NCBI RefSeq assembly: GCF_032334255.1
Contig: NZ_JAUHMF010000001.1
Span: forward strand, 1,612,001 to 1,676,000
DNA from: Thermanaerothrix solaris
GTDB lineage: Bacteria; Chloroflexota; Anaerolineae; Anaerolineales; Anaerolineaceae
Length of the DNA stretch: 64,000 nt
Direction: 5' to 3'
A model generated the notes under the pieces. That model worked only from the letters and a program-made list of their open reading frames with translations, was not told where the DNA came from and ran no database searches. Positions 51,623 to 59,693 of the stretch are shown here, one piece after another. Numbering within the stretch: the stretch's first letter is position 1; each line of letters begins with the position of its first letter. Both the position numbers and the translations under genes were made by a program.

Positions 51623-52423
51623 TCACGGGAACATAAAACCGGCCCAGGTGCCGGTGAGGAAAAAGCGCCCTGCATCCACTAAAACAATATGCAATAATGC
51701 GGTCGTCAGACCGGCTAGCAAGAAACCGCCCAGCCCGCGCCAGGTCGTAAAGGTGTTTTCGCGTTGAAGCAGGATAACCCACAACAGGGTGTAACATAGG
51801 CTCAGCAGAATGATCACCCCGACGGTGCTGAGAAAGGCCAGCGGGAGGGTCAACCAGGGAAGACGTGCGTAAATACCCAGGGCACCCGCAGCAACGGCGG
51901 CAAACAGCCCCAGCCCTTGCCACGGGGTGGCCAGTGCGGCTTCAGGGATGGGATGCGCCCAGAGAATTTGATTAATGAAAGGATAGAGCAGGATAGCCAG
52001 CGCGGCACCAAAGCCACTGCCGCTGGCCAGGCGGAGGGCATTGTTTGGGGGGTAGAGCGCAGTGGCACCCGGCAGCAGGCTGAGGAAGGAATTCACCCCA
52101 TCCAGGGCGAAAGCTAACCCAAGGACGATCACCACCCATTGCAAGGGGAATGACGGCCAACCCGCGCGCTGCCCGCGGGGGAGTTGAACTATCAGCCCGA
52201 TTAGCGCGGCCAAAAACGTCCCGCTGCAACGGGCGCACAGGGGCAGTTGTCTCTCTCCCACAAAAAACGAATGCGCCGGGCTGCGATGGCAAACAGCATA
52301 ACCAATGGCATCAGCTTTGCCCAGCAGCCCGGGCGGGGTGTAGATCAGCCAGGCTGTCAACAGGCCGAGGGCAAAAGCAATTAACCCACCCCGTAGCCAG
52401 GGGTGACGCTCAAGCGCGTGCAT
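51623..52423 (-). CDS. DUF2085-family membrane protein
   Basis: 266 residues with several membrane helices. The family signature is present: GYAVCHRSPAHSFFVGERQLPLCARCSGTF, with three cysteines and a His that look like a metal or redox site. No function is established for DUF2085. It forms a pair with the DUF4126 gene, and the next gene upstream (TauE-like) ends 25 nt away. Confidence 0.85.
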   Translation of the reverse strand: MHALERHPWLRGGLIAFALGLLTAWLIYTPPGLLGKADAIGYAVCHRSPAHSFFVGERQLPLCARCSGTFLAALIGLIVQLPRGQRAGWPSFPLQWVVIVLGLAFALDGVNSFLSLLPGATALYPPNNALRLASGSGFGAALAILLYPFINQILWAHPIPEAALATPWQGLGLFAAVAAGALGIYARLPWLTLPLAFLSTVGVIILLSLCYTLLWVILLQRENTFTTWRGLGGFLLAGLTTALLHIVLVDAGRFFLTGTWAGFMFP

Positions 52424-52448
52424 GCAGGTATTTTAGCACACCCGCCCT

Positions 52449-53216
52449 TCACCCGCGTACAAAGTAGATGATCGCAACGATGATTCCAATCGTCACCACC
52501 AACCAGCGCAGGACGATAGGCTTAACCCGTCCGGCTAGAAAACCCCCCAACATGCCCCCCAGCAATGCGCCGCCGGCCATCACCAGCGCCGCCGGCCACA
52601 GGACCCGCCCGGAGAAAACGAAGTACAGCGCCGCGGTGAGGTTGGTCGCCAGCGAGAGCCCCTGTTTGAGGGCGTTGAGGCGGGTAAGCGTATCTTCGAG
52701 CACCAGCCCCAGGACAGCCAGCAGGATCACGCTGAGCCCGGCACCGAAGTAGCCGCCGTAGATGGCAGCCAGGAATACAGGGAAGATTGCCAGGGCTTCA
52801 CGCGAACGAGCAGGTGGGTCGGCCTCGCGAGATGGAGAAAAGACTCGCTTCCGGATCTCATCCTGCACGGCCAGCAAGAGCGATGCGAAGAGGATCAAAT
52901 AAGGCACCAGGGCACGAAAGAGACGTTCACCGCTGAGCAGAAGTAGCAGCCCGCCTACGAGCCCTCCGAGTAGTGCCGCCGGGAGCAGGGTGCGCAGGCG
53001 TTGCGATTGGCCCTGTAAATCTGCGCGTTGGGCCCAGGTGCCACCGAGGTAACCCGGCAACAACGCTACCGTGTTGGTTACGTTGGCGACCACAGCCGGC
53101 ACACCCACAGCCATCAGGGCGGGGAAGGTAATCAGTGTACCGCCGCCAGCCAGGGCATTCACCGCCCCTGCTGCGACCGCCGCCAATGCGATGCTGAAAT
53201 ATGCCAACCAGTCCAT
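52449..53216 (-). CDS. TauE/SafE-family (DUF81) anion exporter-like protein
   Basis: 255 residues with about eight membrane helices. The repeat pattern is clear: AAGAVNALAGGGTLITFPALMAVGVPAVVANVTNTVALLPGYLGG in the first half and YGGYFGAGLSVILLAVLGL in the second. Members export sulfite, sulfoacetate and related organic anions; the substrate is unknown here. CCGAGG lies before the ATG on the minus strand. It is likely the first gene of a minus-strand group with DUF2085 and DUF4126. Confidence 0.88.
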   Translation of the reverse strand: MDWLAYFSIALAAVAAGAVNALAGGGTLITFPALMAVGVPAVVANVTNTVALLPGYLGGTWAQRADLQGQSQRLRTLLPAALLGGLVGGLLLLLSGERLFRALVPYLILFASLLLAVQDEIRKRVFSPSREADPPARSREALAIFPVFLAAIYGGYFGAGLSVILLAVLGLVLEDTLTRLNALKQGLSLATNLTAALYFVFSGRVLWPAALVMAGGALLGGMLGGFLAGRVKPIVLRWLVVTIGIIVAIIYFVRG

Positions 53217-53292
53217 GAAAACGCCTCGGTGAGGGGGTGACTAGAAAGTTACTGCGCTTATGATAACATGGGCGAGGCGATTCCCGGCTAAA

Positions 53293-53898
53293 TCATGATT
53301 GTTCGGGCACATACGCCACGGTGCGGGTGTGATAATCCTGCACCACGGCACCGCGCGGTAGGCGCAGGGTCCAACCCACCATGATCAGGTCGCCGATGGC
53401 CCCAGCGGCATTGATGGTCATGAACGCCCACAGAGGCACGACCCAGGATTCGGGCACAAACGGCACCAGTGCTAATCCCAGCAAACTGATCCCCACCAAG
53501 GGTAATAAACCAATGATGAGATAGGCCGAGGGCGTGAAATACCAGCCCGGTGCCGAGGCTGAGGCATACCACCCCTTGAAGGTAAATTGCGGGCGGTCAT
53601 GGGTGAAGAGCCAAAATGCCAGGCCGTGCAGGCCCTCATGTAGCACAATCATCACCACCAACAGCCCGGCCAGCGCCAGAATTTGCCCGATCATCCAGGC
53701 CGTGTTGCCGTTCCATAGGATCAAGACAAATTCGCCTGTGTGAGGACGCAGGGCGCCAATCAGTACCCCAAATAGCCATCCCGCCGCCACCAGCAGGCCC
53801 AGGCCGAGCAGGTTCATCGCCAAGAGCAAGCGTGAATTCTCCAGGTTAAACTCGCCGTAGAGATGGTAGCCAGGGGGAAGATCACGATAAGCACGCAT
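53293..53898 (-). CDS. DUF3267-family membrane zinc-protease-like protein
   Basis: 201 residues, about four membrane helices, with HExxH as LHEGLHGLAFWLF near residue 86-92 inside a hydrophobic segment and later NAAGAIGDLIMVGWTLRLPRGAVVQD. This fits the DUF3267 putative intramembrane metalloprotease family. GGAG precedes the ATG, and the thrB stop is only 4 nt away, so it is cotranscribed with thrC-thrB. A link to threonine synthesis is not expected and is probably only positional. Confidence 0.83.
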   Translation of the reverse strand: MRAYRDLPPGYHLYGEFNLENSRLLLAMNLLGLGLLVAAGWLFGVLIGALRPHTGEFVLILWNGNTAWMIGQILALAGLLVVMIVLHEGLHGLAFWLFTHDRPQFTFKGWYASASAPGWYFTPSAYLIIGLLPLVGISLLGLALVPFVPESWVVPLWAFMTINAAGAIGDLIMVGWTLRLPRGAVVQDYHTRTVAYVPEQS

Positions 53899-53902
53899 GA
53901 TG

Positions 53903-54829
53903 TTACTCCGTGGGAGGGATGTCCGGCGCCTCGACCCAAGCCCAGGCGGCGCCGTTCAGGCTGGGTGTGAGGATCCAGGCGCGGGCGTCCATGCCAGCGG
54001 AACGGAAAGCATCTTGCATTGCGGCGGCTATGGGCGCCATATCGGAGAGGGCAAAGGCAATCACGCTCGGCCCGGCGCCCGATAGAGCCGCCGCGGCACC
54101 GTGATCGTACGCACGGCCGATGGCCTCCATTGCGCCGGGGATGAGTGGCAGGCGATAAGGCTGATGCAGGCGATCTTGCATTGCCCGCCGCAGCAGAACG
54201 AGATCCCCTTCCTGGAGGGCCTGCACAACCAGCGCCGCCCGTCCCAGGTTGTAAACCGCCTGTTCCAGCGCAATCTGACGTGGTAATGCGGCCCGGGCTG
54301 CTGCGGTGGAGAGATCAATGCTCGGTAAGACGACGGCTATCTGCCACGTTGCCGGAGCAAAACAATAGGGATATAGATCATCTCCCTCGGCAACGATCAC
54401 CACCAGGCCGCCCAACAGGGCTGCCGCGGCATTATCGGCATGCCCTTCTAGATCGGTTGCCAGTCGCAGCAAAATCGCCGTATTCAGGGTATGACCGCTG
54501 AGGGCGCTGGCGGCCAGCAGCCCGCTCAGTGCAGCGGCAGCACTGGAGCCCAGTCCTGAACTGAGGGGGATACGGTTATAGTGCACAATTTCCAAGGGCG
54601 GGGGTGTTTGCCCAAGCACGCGTTGATAAAAATAGTGAATGGCCTGCACTGTACGATTGGCTTCCAAGGGCAATCCAACCCCCTCACCGCAAACATGCAC
54701 CTGGGCTGTTGTTGCTGGGCGTACCCAAACCTCGTTCCACAGATCAAGAGCCAGCCCCAGCGCATCAAAACCCGGGCCAAGGTTGGCTGTGGTAGCCGGA
54801 ACGCGCACCTGGATCCAGCGCTCGTTCAT
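53903..54829 (-). CDS. thrB: Homoserine kinase
   Basis: The ATG at 54829 follows GGGAGGCAGC and overlaps the thrC stop as ATGA; 308 residues. GHMP-kinase motifs: N-terminal VRVPATTANLGPGFDALGLALDLW, ATP loop PLSSGLGSSAAAALSGLLAA, and the C-terminal GAAAALSGAGPSVIAF. It phosphorylates L-homoserine with ATP. The product O-phosphohomoserine is the substrate of the thrC product, encoded just upstream and translationally coupled. The longer frame to 54901 is overlap with thrC. Confidence 0.95.
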   Translation of the reverse strand: MNERWIQVRVPATTANLGPGFDALGLALDLWNEVWVRPATTAQVHVCGEGVGLPLEANRTVQAIHYFYQRVLGQTPPPLEIVHYNRIPLSSGLGSSAAAALSGLLAASALSGHTLNTAILLRLATDLEGHADNAAAALLGGLVVIVAEGDDLYPYCFAPATWQIAVVLPSIDLSTAAARAALPRQIALEQAVYNLGRAALVVQALQEGDLVLLRRAMQDRLHQPYRLPLIPGAMEAIGRAYDHGAAAALSGAGPSVIAFALSDMAPIAAAMQDAFRSAGMDARAWILTPSLNGAAWAWVEAPDIPPTE

Positions 54830-55893
54830 GCTGCCTCCCTTAACAAGGCATCGGTCAGCGCCTGCAAGCTGGCCGGCAGGGTGCGTGGCGGCGTGCTCCA
54901 ACGGGCAACGATATCAGGGTCTTTGAGGCCGTGCCCGGTGCAGATGGCGACAATCCGCTGGCCGCGGGGGTTAAAACGTCCGGCAGCAATCTCGTGAGCC
55001 AACCCGGCCAGCCCGGCCGCCGAGGCCGGCTCAACCCACACGCCGTGGGCAGCCAGGCGACGTTGCATCGTCAGAATCTCATCATCGCTCACGGCAATGA
55101 TGCGCCCACCGGATTCTTCGGCGGCGGCTAGGGCTTGTTCACCCCGCGCCGGTCGTCCGATACGGATGGCGGTGGCGACCGTTTCGGGTTTTTCGACCGG
55201 GTGCCCTAAAACCAGCGGGGCAGCGCCAGCAGCCTGAACACCCAGTAAGCGCGGCAACCCGCTCCCGCGACGGACGTGATATTGGCGAAAACCCATCCAA
55301 TAAGCGGTAATATTGCCAGCGTTCCCTACCGGGAGGCACAGCCAATCCGGCGCACTGCCGAGGGTATCACAGATCTCAAAGGCAGCCGTTTTCTGCCCCT
55401 CCAGGCGATAGGGATTGAGCGAATTGACCAGTGCAATCGGGTATTTTTGGCTGATCTCAACTACCAGGGCCAAGGCATCGTCGAACGAGCCCTCGATTTG
55501 GATGACCTCGGCGCCATAGGCCAGCGCGCCGGCCAGTTTACCCAGCGCCACCTTGCCTTGAGGGATGAGGACGATGGCGCGCAAGCCCGCTCGTGCCGCA
55601 TAGGCTGCTGCCGAGGCCGCCGTGTTTCCGGTCGAAGCGCAGATAACGGCCCGCACTCCGCGCCCGAGCGCCTCGCTAATCGCGGCGGTCATCCCGCGGT
55701 CTTTGAACGAGCCGCTGGGATTGAGCCCTTCGTACTTGACATAGAGTTCAAAACCGCCCCCGAGTTCCTCAGCTAGGCGGGGCATGGGGATCAGGGGGGT
55801 GTTACCTTCTAAGAGGGTGACCGGACGGGTATAGGCCGGCAGATCCAGCCAATCGTGATAGCGTTCCAACAGGCCGGCATAGGGTGCGGGCAT
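54826..55893 (-). CDS. thrC: Threonine synthase
   Basis: 355 residues. Fold-type-II PLP enzyme with the Schiff-base lysine at about residue 64 (NPSGSFKDRGMTAA), phosphate loop text CASTGNTAASAAAYAAR, NPYRLEGQKTAAFE, and LPVGNAGNITAYWMGF. It converts O-phosphohomoserine to threonine. GAGGTAGTT precedes the ATG, and a perfect TATAAT lies upstream on the minus strand (55944-55939), giving a leader of about 40 nt. It is the first gene of thrC-thrB-DUF3267. Confidence 0.96.
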   Translation of the reverse strand: MPAPYAGLLERYHDWLDLPAYTRPVTLLEGNTPLIPMPRLAEELGGGFELYVKYEGLNPSGSFKDRGMTAAISEALGRGVRAVICASTGNTAASAAAYAARAGLRAIVLIPQGKVALGKLAGALAYGAEVIQIEGSFDDALALVVEISQKYPIALVNSLNPYRLEGQKTAAFEICDTLGSAPDWLCLPVGNAGNITAYWMGFRQYHVRRGSGLPRLLGVQAAGAAPLVLGHPVEKPETVATAIRIGRPARGEQALAAAEESGGRIIAVSDDEILTMQRRLAAHGVWVEPASAAGLAGLAHEIAAGRFNPRGQRIVAICTGHGLKDPDIVARWSTPPRTLPASLQALTDALLREAA

Positions 55894-56116
55894 AACTACC
55901 TCGGTTATCGTGTGAAGAGGATAATGGCGATTGCGTTGATTATACCCAAAGCAAGGGTAGAGCAGATGGTCATTTTCTACATGTTTACGGCAATGCGTGC
56001 CGGTGTGATCGCCAGGATTGATTCAGGCACGCGGTAAACAAATCACGCGCGGTAAAACCAACCCAACCCCGTCACGATACTCCAAAGATTGATCCTGGCA
56101 AAACCATCGGTCGGGA

Positions 56117-56145
56117 TTGAATCCCCGTCTTAGTCGTGCCATAAT
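56117..56145 (+). promoter_or_regulatory. Promoter of the FBP aldolase/phosphatase gene
   Basis: TTGAAT (56117-56122), 17 nt, CATAAT (56140-56145) with an extended TGC. Start near 56152, leader about 59 nt. The rest of the 55894-56210 spacer holds only the thrC -10 (55939-55944) and no gene. Confidence 0.65.
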
Positions 56146-56210
56146 GTAATAAAAAAAACAGCATAACGGCTTTCATCGTTGCCGTGTAACCTGAACCAAG
56201 GGAGGGAGCC

Positions 56211-57311
56211 ATGGCAACGTTAACCTTAAGTGTCATAAAAGCCGACGTGGGTGGCTATGTTGGGCACTCCGCCTGTCATGAGGCATTGTTGGATGAAGCG
56301 CGCACGCTGCTATCTCAGGCCCAGGCCAAAGGCGAAATCCTCGATTTTTACGTTACCGCCTGCGGGGATGACCTACAACTGATCCTCACCCATACCCACG
56401 GCACGGATCACGCCGGCATTCATCATCTAGCCTGGGATGTGTTCAAAGCCTGCACCGAGGTGGCGCGACGGCTCAAACTCTACGGCGCCGGGCAGGATTT
56501 GCTGGCAGATGCCTTCTCCGGAAATGTGCGTGGAATGGGGCCGGGCGTGGCCGAAATGACCATTGAGGAACGTCCCTCAGAGCCGGTGATCATCTTCATG
56601 GCTGATAAGACCTCGGCTGGGGCATGGAACCTGCCGCTTTACAAGATGTTCGCCGACCCTTTCAACACCGCCGGACTGGTGATCTCACCGAGCATGCATG
56701 CCGGTTTTCGCTTCGAAGTCCATGACGTTATAGAACATCGTCGCATCGTCTTTGACACCCCCGAAGAATCTTATGATCTGCTGGTTTTCATCGGGGCTGC
56801 CGGACGTTACATGGTCAAAGCCGTTTACACCAAGCGGGGGGCCATCGCCGCCGTCTCATCTACCCAGCGCCTGGCTCTGATTGCCGGCAAATATGTTGGC
56901 AAGGACGACCCGGTGTGCATTGTGCGCTGCCAAGGCGAGTTCCCGGCGGTAGGCGAGGTGCTGGAGCCTTTCACCCTGCCGCATATCGTCGAGGGTTGGA
57001 TGCGTGGCTCGCATTACGGCCCGTTAATGCCAGTGCCGGTGCGACAAGCGACGCCCAGCCGCTTCGATGGGCCGCCGCGGGTCATTGCCTTGGGCTTTCA
57101 ACTGGCTGAGGGTCGGTTGATTGGCCCACGTGACCTGTTTGATGATCCAGGCTTCGACGAGGCGCGACGGTTGTGCAATGTGCTGGCGGATGCGTTGCGC
57201 CAACATGGGCCGTTTGAGCCGCACCGCCTGCCGATGGAAGCCATGGAGTACACCACCCTGCCCGAGGTGATGGCGCGCCTGGCCGAGCGTTGGCAGCCAT
57301 TGGAAGACTAG
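56211..57311 (+). CDS. Fructose-1,6-bisphosphate aldolase/phosphatase (archaeal-type, class V)
   Basis: 366 residues, full length, after GGGAGGGAGCC. The N-terminus LTLSVIKADVGGYVGHSACH, the metal-binding region LILTHTHGTDHAGIHHLAWDVF and DDPVCIVRCQGEFP are typical of the bifunctional archaeal-type enzyme. Tyr200 and Lys203 (RYMVKAVY) match the Tyr-x-x-Lys pair that forms the aldolase Schiff base. One active site both condenses triose phosphates and removes the 1-phosphate, making gluconeogenesis one-way. It is found in archaea and deep-branching, often thermophilic bacteria. It converges with comB by a 4-nt overlap. Confidence 0.94.
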   Translation: MATLTLSVIKADVGGYVGHSACHEALLDEARTLLSQAQAKGEILDFYVTACGDDLQLILTHTHGTDHAGIHHLAWDVFKACTEVARRLKLYGAGQDLLADAFSGNVRGMGPGVAEMTIEERPSEPVIIFMADKTSAGAWNLPLYKMFADPFNTAGLVISPSMHAGFRFEVHDVIEHRRIVFDTPEESYDLLVFIGAAGRYMVKAVYTKRGAIAAVSSTQRLALIAGKYVGKDDPVCIVRCQGEFPAVGEVLEPFTLPHIVEGWMRGSHYGPLMPVPVRQATPSRFDGPPRVIALGFQLAEGRLIGPRDLFDDPGFDEARRLCNVLADALRQHGPFEPHRLPMEAMEYTTLPEVMARLAERWQPLED

Positions 57312-58021
57312 ACCTGGGTTAGGGGTGCCACAGCCCGCAGGACAAAGAGATCACCCTCGCGATTGACGACCATGGCAAAGTCAAAGCGATCCACTGCGGT
57401 GCAGTAATCCAGGTCGGAGGGCGGGAAGTCAGGGCTGCCCAGGGCCAGGAACTTGCGGGCGGTTGAGGATTCGCGCACCCGTTGAATAAACGATCCAGGG
57501 GATGGATTCTCGCCACGCAAAAGGGCCTCAATGTAATCGGCGCAGACAGCATCTTCTTCACCCCCGCCCTCGGCGCGCTGGCCGGTGATCACAAAGGTAA
57601 TGGTGTGGCCGGAAAACCGGTGCAGATACATGGCAGTGGCACGGGCAGTGCAGAAGGCGGTTGCTAAGATGTGCCGGGCCCGTTGAGCGCGCACCACCCC
57701 TTGGGTGCCGGCCGTGGTGCGCTGGATCAGGGTGCGCCCGCGCAAATCCTGGCCGACAATTTGGCTGGGCGAGTTACAGAAATCGAAGCCCGGCACGCTG
57801 AAGCCGTTCACCTCGCCCACAATCAGGGCATGAGGGAGGCGTTGTTTTAGCGCCAGGGCCTCATCAACGGTGCTCACCAACAAGATGCGCTCGGCGCCGG
57901 CAGCAAAGGCATACGCCGCGGTGCTGAAGGCACGCAGAACGTCAATGACCACTACGATATCGGCGGCCTGGGCACAAGTTTCTAAGTTGGCACGCTGAAA
58001 CACAAAGGAAGGTGAGGTCAT
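57308..58021 (-). CDS. ComB-family 2-phosphosulfolactate phosphatase-like protein
   Basis: 237 residues, normal for ComB. Text includes IVVVIDVLRAFSTAAYAFAAGAERILLV, VGEVNGFSVPGFDFCNSPSQI, TLIQRTTAGTQGVVRA, and AEGGGEEDAVCADYIEALL. In methanogens ComB removes phosphate from 2-phosphosulfolactate in coenzyme M synthesis. Bacterial homologs are common and usually lack the rest of that pathway, so the true substrate here is uncertain. No ComA or ComC is adjacent. Confidence 0.88.
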   Translation of the reverse strand: MTSPSFVFQRANLETCAQAADIVVVIDVLRAFSTAAYAFAAGAERILLVSTVDEALALKQRLPHALIVGEVNGFSVPGFDFCNSPSQIVGQDLRGRTLIQRTTAGTQGVVRAQRARHILATAFCTARATAMYLHRFSGHTITFVITGQRAEGGGEEDAVCADYIEALLRGENPSPGSFIQRVRESSTARKFLALGSPDFPPSDLDYCTAVDRFDFAMVVNREGDLFVLRAVAPLTQV

Positions 58022-58182
58022 GGTAATTTCGCCGTGGGGGTAGGGGGTGAAAATTAGAAACGAATACGGGCTTCTTATTATTATGCCTTAAAACCGGTCA
58101 AGTCTGAAACTGCCAACGGGCTAACCCAAACGTTCCATTTATCCCCAGCAACCAGATGGACAGAACCTGAAGCCCTGTTAAA

Positions 58183-58598
58183 TCAAAAGAAAATGTTACC
58201 GAAATGTCGCCTTCTTTTTTAGAGATTGAAGAACAGTGGCCGGTTTGCCGCTTTTGCAGATGGAGACTGCCCAGAGTTGCTCAATCAGCCGACAATCTGC
58301 TGGCGTAAATGAGGGGGGATCGGTCTGACGGCGCAGGGTCTGCTGATTGGGCAGAGGATGACGTTGGCCATTGAGGACGTTGCGCTATGCCAGTATTGCC
58401 TCCCTCCGCCCACCCCGTTTGAGGATGCGCTATGACGTCGCATCGCAGACCTGGTCTAACTGCTCCAGTGCTCCTGCTTCAAAGTACACCTCCCCTTACT
58501 CCCCTGGGTGCAGCGCCAGGCGATCAAGTCCACCTCGACCATGGCTAACTCCGATAATATTTTCTTTTGAGACAACCATCTTAATCCGGTAACATTTT
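58183..58598. mobile_element. Decayed element or MITE-like sequence with inverted ends
   Basis: TCAAAAGAAAATGTTACCG at 58183-58201 recurs in inverted orientation at 58552-58570 with 17 of 19 matches. A further perfect inverted 12-mer AAAATGTTACCG lies at 58587-58598. The interior, about 350 bp, is more GC-rich than the AT-rich flanks. No target duplication is obvious. The surrounding gap (58022-58787) otherwise holds only the RpiR promoter and leader. Confidence 0.4.
58196..58579 (-). pseudogene. Possible gene relic inside the inverted repeats
   Basis: Read from an ATG at 58579, 128 minus-strand codons give protein-like text (GGLDRLALHPGE, GEVYFEAGALEQLDQVCDAT, NQQTLRRQTDPPSFTPADC) interrupted by three in-frame stops. 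The family is not recognised. It may be the remains of the element's own gene or chance; no full-length copy exists in the window. Confidence 0.25.
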
Positions 58599-58618
58599 AG
58601 GTGAACGAATGCAATCTA

Positions 58619-58647
58619 TTGACCTTTGTTTTGAGTTTTGCTAAAAT
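58619..58647 (+). promoter_or_regulatory. Promoter of the RpiR-ECF operon
   Basis: TTGACC (58619-58624), 17 nt, TAAAAT (58642-58647). It leaves a leader of about 135 nt before the RpiR start. I compared that leader with purine, preQ1 and TPP riboswitch landmarks and saw no match. Confidence 0.65.
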
Positions 58648-58787
58648 GTAGTAGAATTTCACAGTTGGTACTTATCAGTAAAACTTAACTACAGGGGGTA
58701 TAAAAACAACGCCTTTAGCGGTTCTTCGTTTTAATCTCTAAATCAACGGTACTTTTTCAATTTAGTCAGGCACGTTTTATACCTGAA

Positions 58788-59657
58788 ATGGTTGACGAAA
58801 CCTTAATAACCCACGGCGCGCTTTCTCATATTCGTGGCTTTTATCCCACCCTTTCTCCTTCCGAGAAAAAAGTGGCAGATTTCATACTGGCCAATTACCA
58901 GAAAGTCATGCCAATGACCCTGGCCGAACTGGCTGCTCATAGCGGTGTCAGTGATGCCACTGTGGTGCGTTTTTGTCGTGCGCTGGGTTTTCATAGTTAC
59001 CTGGAACTCAAAATCGCGTTAATGCGTTCGCTCCTGGATTCCCCCGATCTGATCTTTGATCACATCGAAAAGGATGACTCACCTCTCACCATCATGCGCA
59101 AGGTCTTTCTGGGCAGCATTCAGGCCATGCAAGATACGCTTGATCTCTTGAACGACGAGGCGCTGGATCGGGCGGTGACTTTGCTTCAAAACGCTCACAC
59201 GATTTTGATTGTCGGTGTGGGCACGTCCAGCCCGATGGCGCATGAATTACACAATCGCCTGATTCGGCTCCGACTGAATTGCAGAGTAGAAACGGATGCC
59301 TATCTTCAGTTAATGCAGGCTGCTCTCCTCACCGAAAAGGATGCCTTGGTGGTTATTTCTCAAACCGGAGCCTCTCAACCCCCTATTAATACCGCCAGAG
59401 AAGCACACCGGCACGGTTGCAAAATCATTGCTATTACCGGCAACCCCTCCTCTGAACTCGGCAAATTGGCGGATGTGCTTTTATTAAGCATTTCTCATGA
59501 ATCGCGTCCAGAGACTCTCGCCTCGCGTATCGCCCAACATGCGCTGATTCAAGGACTTTACGTGCTCATGGCCATGCACATGTCTCAGGTTGCCAACCAA
59601 AATGAGTATCTGATCTGGGATGCCCTTATGCGTGCTTCCAATGCTCAAGAGAGTTGA
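58788..59657 (+). CDS. RpiR/MurR-family regulator
   Basis: 289 residues. The N-terminal HTH_6 domain (about 10-85) has LSPSEKKVADFILANYQKVMPMTLAELAAHSGVSDATVVRFCRALGF, and the C-terminal SIS domain (about 125-265) has ILIVGVGTSSPMAHELHNRLIRL and VVISQTGASQPPINTAREAH. RpiR regulators sense phosphorylated sugars. Here the downstream genes are an ECF transporter and a nucleoside phosphorylase, so ribose- or methylthioribose-1-phosphate would be a logical effector (inference). It is first in the operon with a 36-nt gap to the ATPase gene. Confidence 0.92.
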   Translation: MVDETLITHGALSHIRGFYPTLSPSEKKVADFILANYQKVMPMTLAELAAHSGVSDATVVRFCRALGFHSYLELKIALMRSLLDSPDLIFDHIEKDDSPLTIMRKVFLGSIQAMQDTLDLLNDEALDRAVTLLQNAHTILIVGVGTSSPMAHELHNRLIRLRLNCRVETDAYLQLMQAALLTEKDALVVISQTGASQPPINTAREAHRHGCKIIAITGNPSSELGKLADVLLLSISHESRPETLASRIAQHALIQGLYVLMAMHMSQVANQNEYLIWDALMRASNAQES

Positions 59658-59693
59658 ACGATATTACACCCTTATGGAGACGGATGATTCATC

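Noticed and set aside
58654..58787. Possible purine-type riboswitch in the RpiR leader
   Set aside because: None of the conserved core segments of purine, preQ1 or TPP riboswitches is present, and no terminator follows.
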